From: Ideonella sp. WA131b
Lineage (GTDB): Bacteria; Pseudomonadota; Gammaproteobacteria; Burkholderiales; Burkholderiaceae_C
Assembly (NCBI GenBank): GCA_023657425.1
Contig: JAGTJW010000001.1
Span: forward strand, 124,001-188,000
Direction: 5' to 3'
Length of the DNA stretch: 64,000 nucleotides
This document shows, piece after piece, positions 1-9,121 of this stretch (position 1 is its first letter; each line of letters begins with the position of its first letter). Under the pieces are notes generated by a model, which did not search any database, was not told the DNA's origin, and saw nothing but the letters and a program-made list of their open reading frames with translations. The position numbers and the translations under genes are program-made.

Positions 1-1
1 G

Positions 2-31
2 CTGACGCGCGACTTCCCGGTGTATCGATGA
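2..31 (+). CDS. glyA: 3' end of serine hydroxymethyltransferase (partial)
   Basis: Only the last nine codons and the stop lie in the window, translating as LTRDFPVYR. The FPVY ending is characteristic of the GlyA C terminus. glyA directly upstream of nrdR is a common betaproteobacterial order, which supports the call. GlyA interconverts serine and glycine with tetrahydrofolate in the cytoplasm. The gene is cut by the window edge, so nothing else can be judged. Confidence 0.75.
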   Translation: MTRDFPVYR

Positions 32-97
32 GCCTGAAGGCTTGCGGCGGCGTCGCGGCGCGACCCCGGGGCGTCCGGTCGGCGGCCGGTTGACGCC

Positions 98-541
98 GTG
101 CGTTGTCCGTTCTGTGGCCACGAGGACACGCAGGTCGTCGAGACCCGCGAGTCCGACGAGGGTGACGTCGTGCGGCGGCGGCGGCGCTGCCTGCACTGCG
201 AGAAGCGCTTCACCACCTACGAGCGCAGCGACATCCAGATGCCGTCGGTCGTCAAGAAGGACGGTACGCGCGTCGACTTCGACCCCGCCAAGCTGCGTGC
301 CAGCATGAGCCTGGCGCTGCGCAAGCGCCCGGTCAGCGTGGAGCAGATCGACACCGCCATCGAGCGCATCCAGGACAAGCTCTTGGCCAGCGGCGCGCGC
401 GAGACGCCCAGCGCACGGCTGGGCGAGCTGGTGATGCGGGAACTCCGCCGCATCGACAAGGTGGCCTATGTCCGTTTTGCGTCGGTGTACCGGCAGTTCG
501 AGGACGTGGACGAGTTCCGGCAGCTGATCCGCGACATCTGA
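98..541 (+). CDS. nrdR: Transcriptional repressor NrdR
   Basis: This 147-residue protein has the usual NrdR length and layout. An N-terminal zinc ribbon uses C3, C6, C31 and C34, and an ATP-cone domain follows from about residue 49. NrdR represses ribonucleotide reductase genes by sensing ATP/dATP and binding NrdR boxes. The start is GTG, giving [17 protein letters not shown], the conserved beginning of the family. It lies 66 bp after the glyA end, a conserved neighbourhood. The call is secure. Confidence 0.97.
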   Translation: MRCPFCGHEDTQVVETRESDEGDVVRRRRRCLHCEKRFTTYERSDIQMPSVVKKDGTRVDFDPAKLRASMSLALRKRPVSVEQIDTAIERIQDKLLASGARETPSARLGELVMRELRRIDKVAYVRFASVYRQFEDVDEFRQLIRDI

Positions 542-684
542 GCCGCCCGGGTCGGGCCTGGGCGTCCCGGCGCAGCCGGTCCCCCCGCCAGGGGGCCCTC
601 GCCCCGGGCCCGCACGATGGGGACGCAGGCTGCACGGGCGATTCCTACAGTGGCCGTCATTGGAGCCTCAATGGAGTCGCCACC

Positions 685-1221
685 ATGCCGAACCCGCGTT
701 TGCGTCGCCACGCAGCCGGCGCCAGTCTCGTCGAAGTCACCGTGGTGATGGCGCTTGTTGCAGTCCTGGCCCGCAGCGTGTTGCCGGGCTGGTCAGACGC
801 ACGCGATCGGCGCAGCCTCCAGGCTGCCTCGGCCCAGCTGGCCAACGACCTGCACCTCGCACGCAGTCTGGCTGCAGCGCAAGGGCTGCCGGTACGCCTG
901 GGCAGTGTGGCGGCCCAGGGCTGCTACGTGGTGCACACCGGTCCGGCCCGGGGCTGTGCCTGCAACGCTGCCGGCGCGGTCCAGTGCAGCGGCGATGCCC
1001 AGGCCCTGCGCGTGGCCGTACTGCCGGGCAGCGGCCGCCTCGCGTTCAGCGCATCGTCGGCTTCGATGCTGTTCGACGCCGACCGCGGCACGGTCACGCC
1101 CACGGGCACCCTGCGGCTGCAACTCGCCGATGGCCGGGCCATCCATCACGTCGTCAACATCATGGGCCGCGCCCGCACCTGCTCGCCGCGGGGTGCAGTG
1201 CCCGGTCACCCACCCTGCTGA
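685..1221 (+). CDS. fimT: Type IV minor pseudopilin, FimT/GspH family
   Basis: The 178-residue protein begins with a short basic leader and a class III signal, GASLVEVTVVMALVAVLA. PilD would cut after the glycine, leaving glutamate at mature position 5. The rest resembles the GspH/FimT pseudopilin domain, with conserved-type NDLHLARSLAAAQG after the hydrophobic helix. It probably helps prime type IV pilus assembly at the inner membrane. It is the first gene of a six-gene minor-pilin run. A GGAG about ten bases before the ATG supports the start. FimT and GspH cannot be told apart from sequence alone. Confidence 0.85.
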   Translation: MPNPRLRRHAAGASLVEVTVVMALVAVLARSVLPGWSDARDRRSLQAASAQLANDLHLARSLAAAQGLPVRLGSVAAQGCYVVHTGPARGCACNAAGAVQCSGDAQALRVAVLPGSGRLAFSASSASMLFDADRGTVTPTGTLRLQLADGRAIHHVVNIMGRARTCSPRGAVPGHPPC

Positions 1222-1327
1222 GCGACACCCCCCGACTGGAGGAAGCGGCCGATCAGCGGCCGGTCAACGCCGACGGACGGCACCTGTGGCGCCCGTCCAG
1301 ATTCAGCGGTCCGCCCACAATTGAGCC

Positions 1328-1816
1328 ATGCCTGCGTTTGCCCCATCGCTGCAACCGGTCCGTCAGCTTGGCGGCATTACGCTGATCGAACTGATGATCG
1401 CCGTGGCGATCATTGCGATCCTGGCGACGATCGCGCTGCCTGGCTATCTTGATTCGTTGCGCAAGAGCCGCCGCGCCGAGGCCTTCAACTCGATGGCCAC
1501 GGTGCAGCAGGCGCAGGAGCGATACCGCAGCAACAACGCCGGCTATGCAAGCACGCTGGCGCTGCTGGGCATCACCAGCACCACCAGCACGCCCAAAGGC
1601 TACTACACGCTGTCGGTGGTCACGGAACCCTCCACGATTGCCACGACCTACACCGTCAGCGCTGTCGCTGTGAGCGGCACCTCGCAGGCCCAGGACGGCA
1701 ACTGCAGGCGGCTGGCGGTCCGGGCTTCCGGCGGACAGATCAGCTACGCGGGCTGTGCCAGTTGCGGCTTGGTACCGGCCGACTTCTCGGAGACGAACGC
1801 ATGCTGGACGCGCTGA
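1328..1816 (+). CDS. pilE: Type IV pilin PilE-like
   Basis: This 162-residue prepilin has the cleavage motif GGITLIELMIAVAIIAILATIA, followed by an amphipathic helix (LPGYLDSLRKSRRAEAFNSM) typical of PilE in betaproteobacteria. The C-terminal half has several cysteines that could form the D-region disulfide. In minor-pilin operons PilE is commonly a minor or initiating subunit rather than the main pilin. Here it sits unusually between two FimT-like genes. Its last 16 bases overlap the next gene. Confidence 0.88.
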   Translation: MPAFAPSLQPVRQLGGITLIELMIAVAIIAILATIALPGYLDSLRKSRRAEAFNSMATVQQAQERYRSNNAGYASTLALLGITSTTSTPKGYYTLSVVTEPSTIATTYTVSAVAVSGTSQAQDGNCRRLAVRASGGQISYAGCASCGLVPADFSETNACWTR

Positions 1817-2460
1817 CGCCGAGGTCCGGCAGCTGCGTCCGGGGCGGTCGCGGCCGCGGCTTTTCTCTTATGGAGTTGATGGTCGTCATCGCGGGGGTCG
1901 TGGTGATCATCGGTCTGGCGGCACCGTCGTTCGTCGAGGACATCGTCACTCAGCGGGTGGGCAGCATCCGCGCGCAACTCGTGACCGACCTGCAGCACGC
2001 CCGGTCCGGGTCCATCAGCCGGGACCGGCACGTGGCCGTCAGGTTCCAGTTCTCGGTGGGGTCGACCGGCGCCTCGTGTTGCGTCATCTGCACGAGTCCC
2101 GACCCCGACGCCAATCCGCAGGAGTGCGACTGCTTCGCCGCCCAGGGCTTGCGCTGCGCGTTCGCGGACACTTCCGAGTTGCGCACCGTCATCGTCCCCA
2201 ACAGCTTGCGGGTGATGCTGCGGGTCGCCGATGCGCAGCATGACATCGTCAACTTCAGCCCACAGACGGGAAGCTGCGTGATCGGCTCGATCCCGGGCTC
2301 GTCGTCTGCGATGCTCTCCTCGCTGGAGACTCAGGGGTTCGTGGTCAAGACGCGCGCCGACGACGAGCGGGCCCTTCGTGTCGTCATCAGCAGCATCGGC
2401 CGGCCTCAGCTGTGGACCCTGGCAGGTTCGAGACTCGGGGGCACGCCATGTCCGCCTTGA
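1801..2460 (+). CDS. Second FimT/GspH-type minor pseudopilin
   Basis: The protein is 219 residues from the ATG at 1801, with prepilin motif GRGFSLMELMVVIAGVVVIIGLAAPSF. The segment after it (QRVGSIRAQLVTDLQHARSGSISR) is the FimT/GspH helix. The 1801 start overlaps pilE by 16 bp and places the signal peptide normally; an upstream in-frame ATG at 1762 would give an improbably long leader. A cysteine-rich stretch around residues 83-111 (CCVICTSP, CDCF) is uncommon in the family. It probably joins the pilus-initiation complex. Two FimT-type genes in one operon is unusual. Confidence 0.83.
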   Translation: MLDALTPRSGSCVRGGRGRGFSLMELMVVIAGVVVIIGLAAPSFVEDIVTQRVGSIRAQLVTDLQHARSGSISRDRHVAVRFQFSVGSTGASCCVICTSPDPDANPQECDCFAAQGLRCAFADTSELRTVIVPNSLRVMLRVADAQHDIVNFSPQTGSCVIGSIPGSSSAMLSSLETQGFVVKTRADDERALRVVISSIGRPQLWTLAGSRLGGTPCPP

Positions 2461-3173
2461 GGCCCCGCCGCGGCGGCTTGCCGCTCCAGCGGGGCCTGTC
2501 GCTGGTCGAACTGATGGTTGGCATCACGGTGGGCCTCATCGTGGTGGCCGCAGCCACCTTGCTGGTGTACGGCCAGCTCGTCGAGAACCGCCAGCTCATC
2601 GTGGAGGCCCAGGTGCAGCAGGACCTCCGCGCCACAGCCGACATTGTCGTGCGCGAATTGCGGCGTGCCGGCATGAACAACCGTGTCGAACTGTCGATCT
2701 GGGATCCGTCAGGGACCGGCGATGCGACGCCCAACCCCTTTTCCGGTGACGCGACGCTCTCGCCGCCGCCCGGTTCCGCAAGCCAAGGGCTGAGCTTCGC
2801 CTACCGGGAGACTGGCGTTGAAGTCACCGGGTCCCTGGGGTTTCGGATCAACACCGCCAACGGCACGATCGAGAGACTGCTGCACGGGGGCAGCTGGCAG
2901 GAGTTGACCGACCGCAATACGCTGGAGGTCACGTCCTTCAGCGTGACGCGGCTAAACGACAGGCGCGAGATCGTGCCATGCCAGAACCCCTGCCCCGGCG
3001 GCGCCGGCACAGACTGCTGGCCCCGGGTGGGCGTGCGCGCGCTGACGCTGGCGATCACCCTTCGGTCGCGCCACAACCCGGCGATCGTGCGCCGCCACCA
3101 GGCCACCGTCAGGTTGCGCAACGACGACCTGCCTTTCCACGATGCCGCGGCGCCGCGGCTATGTCCGGCATGA
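2448..3173 (+). CDS. pilW: Type IV pilus minor pilin PilW
   Basis: The protein is 241 residues. It starts at the ATG overlapping the stop of the preceding gene and has the PilW-type motif QRGLSLVELMVGITVGLIVV with mature Glu5. The following helix (YGQLVENRQLIVEAQVQQDLRATADIVVRELRRAGMN) matches PilW/PilJ pseudopilins. PilW is a minor pilin needed to initiate and stabilise type IV pili. The overlap with both neighbours shows tight translational coupling. Confidence 0.88.
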   Translation: MSALRPRRGGLPLQRGLSLVELMVGITVGLIVVAAATLLVYGQLVENRQLIVEAQVQQDLRATADIVVRELRRAGMNNRVELSIWDPSGTGDATPNPFSGDATLSPPPGSASQGLSFAYRETGVEVTGSLGFRINTANGTIERLLHGGSWQELTDRNTLEVTSFSVTRLNDRREIVPCQNPCPGGAGTDCWPRVGVRALTLAITLRSRHNPAIVRRHQATVRLRNDDLPFHDAAAPRLCPA

Positions 3174-4591
3174 GCGAATTGGGGCGCTCCCAAGCGCTCA
3201 TCCCGCAGTGCGGGGCACGAACGTATTCGCGCGATCGCCGTCGCCGACAGCGTGGCGCGGCCACGCTTGTGGTCGTGATGGTGATGTTCTTCCTGGTGTC
3301 CATGGTGGCGGCCTACGCAAGCCGAGACATCATCTTCGAACAGCGTACGGGCGCCAACTACCTGCGCGCCACCCAGGCTTTCGAGGTGGCCGAAGCAGGG
3401 CTGCAGTGGGCGCTGGCTCAGCTCAACAGCGGCCGCATCGACGACGCCTGCCTGCCCAGTACCGACCTGGGCGACCCGAGCTTCCGGCAGCGCTACATCG
3501 GCATCGACCCGGTCAGCGGCGTACTCACGGCACGCAGCTTCACGCCGCCGGGTGGTGCTTCGACGCCGCTGACACCGCTCTGCGTGTTCGATCCCGGCGC
3601 CGGCACCTGGGCCTGCTCGTGCCCACGCAACGGAGTGCCCATGCTGGCCGCCCCGGCCGGCCCGCTCGCGGCGCCTGCCTTCAGGATCTCGTTCGAGCCG
3701 GACCTCGGGATGGACAGCATGTCCACCTCGAGACCGGGCTCGCTCGTCCTGAGCGTCGTCGCCTGCACGCGGCTGGATCTCAGCTGCCTCAGCCCCGGGA
3801 CCGCCGGTCTCGTCAACGAGGGCCGCGCCTTCGTCCGTGTGGCCGTCTACCAGAGCGCACAATCGATGTCGATGCCGCTGGCCACGCTGACCGCCCGCGG
3901 CACCGTCAGCGCCACCGGCCTGACCATCAGCAACTCGCGCTCTGGCGACAGCGGCATCACCGTCCATGCCAGAGGCGACGTGCTCCACATCGGCGCCGGC
4001 CTGTCCTTGAACACCCTGGCCGGCAACGCCCTCAGCGGCGAGGGCACGACGCTGAAGCTCGATGCAGCGCTCGATCTGCCCGCGCTGGCCGGCACGGTCG
4101 GCTTCAGCTCCTCGGACCGCTTCTTCGCCTCGGTCTTCAAGCTCTCGCCGACCACCGCGTTCGACCAACCCGCGATGGTGCAACTGGGCGACTGCGGCGT
4201 TGGCTGCGGCGGCAACACCGTGCGCGACGCCGCAGAGGCCCACCCGGGTCGTCCGATACGCGTTCAGGGCGACCTCAACATCAGCACGGCGGTCACCATC
4301 GGCAGCGCCACCGAACCGGTGGTCCTGGTGGTGGACGGCGGCAACCTCAACATCTCCGCAGCTGGAGCCGTGATCAACGGGCTGGTTTTCGTGCGACCGT
4401 CATCGGGCATCGCGTGGACCATCCCCAGCGAGGGCCTGGTGCGTGGCGCCGTCGTCGTCGACGGCGATGTCAGCGGCACGGGGGGCGCTTTCGCGATGGA
4501 GTACGACGGCGAGTTGCTGCGGGCCCTGCGCGGGCGCGGCGGGAGCTTCGTCGTCGTGCCCGGCTCCTGGCGCGACCTGCCGCGAATGTGA
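3161..4591 (+). CDS. pilX: Minor pilin PilX with a long C-terminal extension
   Basis: The start is ATG 3161, inside the end of pilW (476 residues); ATG 3170 (473 residues, ATGA overlap) is equally possible. The N terminus has RQRGAATLVVVMVMFFLVSMVAAYASRD and the helix YLRATQAFEVAEAGLQWALAQL, which is the PilX signature; like many PilX proteins it lacks Glu5. PilX proteins are usually about 150-250 residues. Here roughly 300 more residues follow, rich in Gly, Ser, Thr and Asn, including DLNISTAVTIGSATEPVVLV, which suggests a beta-rich surface domain. The extension could compensate for the missing PilY1 (inference). Confidence 0.82.
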   Translation: MSGMSELGRSQALIPQCGARTYSRDRRRRQRGAATLVVVMVMFFLVSMVAAYASRDIIFEQRTGANYLRATQAFEVAEAGLQWALAQLNSGRIDDACLPSTDLGDPSFRQRYIGIDPVSGVLTARSFTPPGGASTPLTPLCVFDPGAGTWACSCPRNGVPMLAAPAGPLAAPAFRISFEPDLGMDSMSTSRPGSLVLSVVACTRLDLSCLSPGTAGLVNEGRAFVRVAVYQSAQSMSMPLATLTARGTVSATGLTISNSRSGDSGITVHARGDVLHIGAGLSLNTLAGNALSGEGTTLKLDAALDLPALAGTVGFSSSDRFFASVFKLSPTTAFDQPAMVQLGDCGVGCGGNTVRDAAEAHPGRPIRVQGDLNISTAVTIGSATEPVVLVVDGGNLNISAAGAVINGLVFVRPSSGIAWTIPSEGLVRGAVVVDGDVSGTGGAFAMEYDGELLRALRGRGGSFVVVPGSWRDLPRM

Positions 4592-5889
4592 TGGCGGCGC
4601 GAACGATGAATCCACGCTCGGCAGCGCGCCGCGTCGTGCTCGGCATCTCGCTGATTGAGGCCCTGGTGGCGCTGGCGGTGATGGCTTTCGGCATGCTGGG
4701 CGTCGTCGGCATGCTGTCGACCCTGCGCTTCAACGCCGACCTGTCGCGACAGCGGGCAGAGGCGGTACGCCTGGCGCAGGACGCGATGGAGAGCTGGCGC
4801 GCCTACAGCGTGCTGCGCTCGGCCAGCGCTGTAGCGCCACAGATCGCGTTCGAAGACATCGTTGACACCGGCCCGGACATGCTCCTGGTGGCTGAGGTCA
4901 ACACCCCGTTCAGCCGCGAGACCATCGTCGTCCCCGAGGCGGCCAGTTCGCCGCGGGTGCGCGAGGTGCGGGTGCTCGTCCGCTGGCAAGACCGCCGCGG
5001 CGAGCCGCAGGAGGTGCTGCTGACGAGCCAGATCGGCTACGTGCCCCCGGAACTGGCCGCGGTCGTGGCACAGAGGGCCGACCGCGGGCCGGTCGGCCGC
5101 CCTGGCAACCGCCATCCCCTGATTCCGCGCGCCGCGGTGGCCGTTCCCGGCGAACCCGGCAGCAGCCGCTTCGACCCGCCGGGCGGGGCCGGCCTGGGTT
5201 GGGTGTTCAACAACGACACCGGCCTGATTGTCGCGACCTGCCCGCCACCGCCGGCCACCGCCTGCACGCTGGCCAACCGCCTGCTCGTGGCTGGCAGCTT
5301 GAGCTTCGCCCTCGGCAGCCCGCCTTCCAGGGCAGCGGCCGAGGCCCCTTCCGATCCCATGCCCAGCGGGATGCAGGTCGCAGTCGTGGTTCGTTATACC
5401 CAGCCCTCTCCTGGGGGCATGGAGACCTGCATCGTCGCCGAGTCGCCGGACCGGCGGCGGGTGTTCTACTACTGCGCCATGCCCATCAGCAGCACCGGAG
5501 ATTGGACCGGCACGGTGGATCCGTTCATCACTCAAGCGGGGGTCGATGTCCGCGCCTCGGATGTCTACAGCCCGCCCACTGCGCCGCTCGACACCTCGGC
5601 CCCCACCGACATGCGCAGCACGCGCTTCCGCATCTGCCGCTACACGCCCGACAGCGTCAACCGACGCGAGGTCGAGGTCCCGGCCGGCATGTCGCTGGTC
5701 ACTGCGAGCTGGCTGCACAACAGCCGGCACCCCTGGCGCTACTCCCGCGCGATGGAGCCCTACAGCGACCGCAACTTCCTCGTGGTCCCGGCCGGCGACG
5801 GCGCAAGCCTGGTCTACGGCTGTCCGACTGAAGACCCTCTGACGGCGATCCAGAGCAATACCCACCACCACCCGAGGGTCGTACCGTGA
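4591..5889 (+). CDS. pilV: Minor pilin PilV with a long C-terminal extension
   Basis: The start ATG shares one base with the pilX stop, giving 432 residues. The motif LGISLIEALVALAVMAFGMLGVVGM is the PilV prepilin signature, followed by QRAEAVRLAQDAMESWRAY. Typical PilV is below 200 residues. From about residue 170 this protein carries an extra domain with several cysteines (TCPPPPATACTL, TCIVAE, YYCAMP, RICRYT) and no family I recognise. The stop overlaps the GTG of ribD by four bases, so ribD may be partly co-translated with the pilin operon. Confidence 0.8.
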   Translation: MAARTMNPRSAARRVVLGISLIEALVALAVMAFGMLGVVGMLSTLRFNADLSRQRAEAVRLAQDAMESWRAYSVLRSASAVAPQIAFEDIVDTGPDMLLVAEVNTPFSRETIVVPEAASSPRVREVRVLVRWQDRRGEPQEVLLTSQIGYVPPELAAVVAQRADRGPVGRPGNRHPLIPRAAVAVPGEPGSSRFDPPGGAGLGWVFNNDTGLIVATCPPPPATACTLANRLLVAGSLSFALGSPPSRAAAEAPSDPMPSGMQVAVVVRYTQPSPGGMETCIVAESPDRRRVFYYCAMPISSTGDWTGTVDPFITQAGVDVRASDVYSPPTAPLDTSAPTDMRSTRFRICRYTPDSVNRREVEVPAGMSLVTASWLHNSRHPWRYSRAMEPYSDRNFLVVPAGDGASLVYGCPTEDPLTAIQSNTHHHPRVVP

Positions 5890-6998
5890 ACGTGCCAGCG
5901 CTCGACCGGCAGCGCTTGCTCGATGCCCTGTCGCTGGCCGAGTCGGTGATCGGCCTGACCGATCCCAACCCGCGCGTGGGCTGTGTCATCGGCCATGCCG
6001 ACGGCCGCGTGCTCGGCCGTGGCGCCACCCAGCAGGCCGGGGGCCCGCACGCCGAGGTGATGGCGCTGCGCGACGCCGCCGGGCAGGGGCACATGGTCCG
6101 GGGCGCCACGGCCTGGGTGACGCTGGAGCCCTGCGCCCACCACGGGCGCACACCGCCCTGCTGCGACGCGCTCGTGGCCGGCGGCTTGGCGCGCGTGGTG
6201 GTCGGCGTGCGCGATCCCTTCCCGCAAGTGGCCGGGGCCGGCATCGAGCGCCTGCGCGCCGCCGGACTGGTGGTGGACGCCGCCGACGAGGACATCGCCC
6301 GCGCCTGCCGCGAGATCAACATCGGTTTCTTCAGCCGCTTCGAGCGCCAGCGGCCCTGGGTGCGGCTGAAGGCCGCAGCCTCGCTCGACGCGGTGACCGC
6401 GCTCGACGACGGTCGCAGCCAGTGGATCACCGGGGCCGAGGCCCGGGCCGACGGCCATGCCTTCCGCCGCCGCGCCGGCGCGGTGCTCACCGGCATCGGC
6501 ACGGTCCTGGCCGACGACCCGCGGCTGGACGTGCGGCTCGTGGCCACCGCGCGCCAGCCCCTGCGGGTGGTGCTCGATACCCGATGGCGAACGCCCGCAT
6601 CGGCCCGCTTGTTCGAGGCCGCAGGCCCGCTGCTGATTGTCGGTGCCACGTCGGTGGAGTCCGCTCCTGCTGCGCTGATTGCGCGCGGCGCGGATCTGCT
6701 GTCGTTGCCGGCGCCCGATGGTCGGATCGATCTGTCCTCGCTGCTGGCCGCGCTCGCCGCCCGGGGTGTCAACGAGCTGCACATCGAAGCCGGCGCCACG
6801 CTGGGCGGCGCCTGGCTGGCTTCCGGGCTGGTGGACGAGCTTCTGGTCTACCTGGCCCCGGTGCTGCTGGGCCGCGGCCACCCGCTGACGCGGCTGGCCC
6901 CGCCGTCGAACCTGGCCGACGCGCCCCGTTGGCAGTGGCACGAGGTCACGCCCGTGGGCGGCGACCTGCGCCTGCGGCTGCGCCGCCCCGCCGCCTAG
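5886..6998 (+). CDS. ribD: Bifunctional riboflavin deaminase/reductase RibD
   Basis: The 370-residue cytoplasmic enzyme performs steps two and three of riboflavin synthesis: deamination of the pyrimidine ring, then NADPH reduction of the ribosyl chain. The N-terminal deaminase has the zinc site H55-A-E57 and [13 protein letters not shown] (about 81-93). The C-terminal reductase spans about 150-365, with [21 protein letters not shown]. The start is GTG overlapping the pilV stop (GTGA). ribBA follows after 9 bp. In most related genomes ribE lies between ribD and ribBA; it is absent here. Confidence 0.96.
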   Translation: MNVPALDRQRLLDALSLAESVIGLTDPNPRVGCVIGHADGRVLGRGATQQAGGPHAEVMALRDAAGQGHMVRGATAWVTLEPCAHHGRTPPCCDALVAGGLARVVVGVRDPFPQVAGAGIERLRAAGLVVDAADEDIARACREINIGFFSRFERQRPWVRLKAAASLDAVTALDDGRSQWITGAEARADGHAFRRRAGAVLTGIGTVLADDPRLDVRLVATARQPLRVVLDTRWRTPASARLFEAAGPLLIVGATSVESAPAALIARGADLLSLPAPDGRIDLSSLLAALAARGVNELHIEAGATLGGAWLASGLVDELLVYLAPVLLGRGHPLTRLAPPSNLADAPRWQWHEVTPVGGDLRLRLRRPAA

Positions 6999-7007
6999 AA
7001 TCCGGTC

Positions 7008-8105
7008 ATGCCCATCGCTCCCGTCCCGGAGCTGGTCGCCGAGCTGGCGGCCGGCCGTATGGTCGTCCTCGTCGACGAGGAAGACCGCGAAAACGAAGGC
7101 GACCTCGTGCTCGCCGCCGACCACGTCACGCCCGAGGCCATCAACTTCATGGCCCGGCACGCACGAGGGCTGATCTGCCTCACGCTCACGCGCGAACGCT
7201 GCGAGAGCCTGCAGCTGCCGCCCATGACCACGCGCAACGGCACCCAGCACGGCACGGCCTTCACGGTGTCGATCGAGGCCGCCACTGGCGTGACCACCGG
7301 CATCAGCGCCGCCGACCGCGCCCGGACCGTGCAGGCGGCCGTGGCGCGCGACGCCAAGCCGTCCGACCTCGTGCAGCCCGGCCATATCTTCCCGCTGCAG
7401 GCGCAGGACGGCGGCGTGCTCATGCGCGCCGGCCATACCGAGGCCGGCTGCGACCTCGCGGCCATGGCCGGCTTGTCGCCGGCCGCGGTGATCTGCGAGG
7501 TGATGAACGAAGACGGCACCATGGCGCGCCTGCCCGACCTGGAGGTGTTCGCGCGCCAGCACGGGCTGAAGATCGGCACCATCGCCGACCTCATCGGCTA
7601 CCGGAGCCGCAACGAGACCTTGATCGAGCGCGTCGGCGAGCGCACCCTGGCCACGCCGCACGGCGAGTTCGAGTGCCTGACCTTCCGCGACAAGAGCGGC
7701 GGCGTGCACCTCGCCCTGCGCCATGGCCGCTGGCCGCCCACCGACGAGGTGCTGGTGCGCGTGCACGAGCCCTTCACCGCGCTTGACCTCCTTGACGCGC
7801 GCGGAGGCGGTCACTCCTGGCCGCTGGCGCAGGCGCTGCAGGCGCTGCAGCGCTCGCCAGCCGGCGTGGCGGTGCTGCTCAACGCCAGCGCCGACGCGCG
7901 GTCGCTCTTGTACGCACTGGTGGGCGAGCCTGCCGCGGCGCCGCCGCCCAAAGCGCAGATGGACCTTCGCACTTACGGGGTGGGCGCGCAGATCCTGCGC
8001 GAGCTGGGCGTGCGCCGCATGCGGCTGCTCGGCAGCCCGCGCCGCATGCCCAGCATGGCCGGCTACGGCTTGGAGATCACCGGCTTCGTCGCGGCCGGCA
8101 CCTGA
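7008..8105 (+). CDS. ribBA: DHBP synthase RibB with a degenerate GTP cyclohydrolase II-like domain
   Basis: This 365-residue protein has an intact 3,4-dihydroxy-2-butanone-4-phosphate synthase half (residues 1-205), including [16 protein letters not shown] and the [12 protein letters not shown] segment. It makes the four-carbon precursor of lumazine. The C-terminal half aligns with GTP cyclohydrolase II, but the zinc-binding cysteine cluster is missing: the usual RVHSEC position reads RVHEPF and the later CDCG is gone. Cyclohydrolase II activity is therefore unlikely, and a separate RibA should exist. The ending GLEITGFVA resembles the family C terminus. Confidence 0.92.
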   Translation: MPIAPVPELVAELAAGRMVVLVDEEDRENEGDLVLAADHVTPEAINFMARHARGLICLTLTRERCESLQLPPMTTRNGTQHGTAFTVSIEAATGVTTGISAADRARTVQAAVARDAKPSDLVQPGHIFPLQAQDGGVLMRAGHTEAGCDLAAMAGLSPAAVICEVMNEDGTMARLPDLEVFARQHGLKIGTIADLIGYRSRNETLIERVGERTLATPHGEFECLTFRDKSGGVHLALRHGRWPPTDEVLVRVHEPFTALDLLDARGGGHSWPLAQALQALQRSPAGVAVLLNASADARSLLYALVGEPAAAPPPKAQMDLRTYGVGAQILRELGVRRMRLLGSPRRMPSMAGYGLEITGFVAAGT

Positions 8106-8158
8106 ACCCCCGATGAACATCCCCTCCCACCCCAACGGTCCTCGCGGACTCCGTCACC

Positions 8159-8623
8159 ATGCAGGGCGCTGACCAAGGCCAGGCCGCCGAGCTGGCCGGC
8201 GAGGGCCTGCGCATCGGCATCGTGCGGGCCCGCTTCAATGACGCGCTCACGCTCAAGCTCGCCCAGGCCTGCCTGGCCGAGCTCGAGCGGCTCGAGGTCG
8301 ACGAGTCCGACATCCGCCACGTCAGCGTGCCCGGCGCGCTGGAGATCCCGGTCGTGCTCAAGGCCATGGCCGACAGCGGCGATTTCGACGCGCTGATTGC
8401 TTTGGGTTGCGTGATCCGCGGCGAAACCTACCACTTCGAGCTGGTGTGCAACGAGAGCGGTGCCGGCGTCACGCGCGTGGCCCTCGACCACCAGATCCCG
8501 GTGGCCAACGCCATCCTCACGGTCGAAAACGAAGCCCAGGCCTGGGCCCGGGCCGAAGAAAAGGGCCGCGACGCCGCGCGCGTGGCCGTGGAGATGGCCA
8601 ACCTGATGGAAGACCTCTCGTGA
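8159..8623 (+). CDS. ribH: 6,7-dimethyl-8-ribityllumazine synthase
   Basis: The 154-residue protein has lumazine synthase motifs: [14 protein letters not shown] near the N terminus, [15 protein letters not shown], and the [19 protein letters not shown] block that binds substrate. It condenses the RibD product with the RibB product in the cytoplasm, usually as a large oligomer. The gene lies 53 bp after ribBA. Its stop overlaps the nusB GTG, an arrangement seen in many proteobacteria. Confidence 0.96.
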   Translation: MQGADQGQAAELAGEGLRIGIVRARFNDALTLKLAQACLAELERLEVDESDIRHVSVPGALEIPVVLKAMADSGDFDALIALGCVIRGETYHFELVCNESGAGVTRVALDHQIPVANAILTVENEAQAWARAEEKGRDAARVAVEMANLMEDLS

Positions 8624-9108
8624 GCAGCACCGAGACGCCCACCGCGCCGCCGCGCCGCGCCGCGCCCAGGTCGGCGCGGCGCCGCTCGCGCGAGTTCGCG
8701 CTGCAGGGCCTGTATCAGTGGTTGGTGGCCGCCGCCCCGGCCCGGGAGGTCGAGGCGCACGTCGCGCAGCTCGAACACTTCGACAAGTGCGACCGCGCCC
8801 ACTTCGACGCGCTGCTGCACGGCTGCATCGAGGAGGCCGCCACGCTCGATGCCCTGCTTGCGCGCCACGTCGACCGCAAGACCTCGATGCTGTCGCCGGT
8901 GGAGCATGCGGCGCTGCTGATCGGCTGCTTCGAGCTCGCGCGCTGCGTCGAGATCCCCTACCGCGTGGCCATCAACGAGGCGGTTGAGCTGGCCAAGGCC
9001 TTTGGCGGCACCGACGGCCACAAGTATGTGAACGGCGTGCTCGACAAGTGCGCCGGCCAACTGCGCCCCGAAGAGGCCGCCGCCGGCCGCGCGCGCCGGG
9101 CCACTTGA
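8620..9108 (+). CDS. nusB: Transcription antitermination factor NusB
   Basis: The 162-residue protein begins at a GTG overlapping the ribH stop (GTGA). After a basic Ala/Pro/Arg-rich leader comes [12 protein letters not shown], the NusB RNA-binding helix, and later [18 protein letters not shown] and KYVNGVLDK, both highly conserved. NusB with NusE binds boxA RNA and supports rRNA antitermination. Coupling to ribH is conserved. Confidence 0.95.
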   Translation: MSSTETPTAPPRRAAPRSARRRSREFALQGLYQWLVAAAPAREVEAHVAQLEHFDKCDRAHFDALLHGCIEEAATLDALLARHVDRKTSMLSPVEHAALLIGCFELARCVEIPYRVAINEAVELAKAFGGTDGHKYVNGVLDKCAGQLRPEEAAAGRARRAT

Positions 9109-9121
9109 GGCGCAGCGCGCG

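Noticed and set aside
2801-4243. 480-codon minus-strand frame opposite pilX
   Set aside because: Shadow of the pilX frame; no ribosome site or family features.
5814-8135. 773-codon minus-strand frame across ribD and ribBA
   Set aside because: Antisense to two conserved riboflavin enzymes; composition typical of GC-driven shadow frames.
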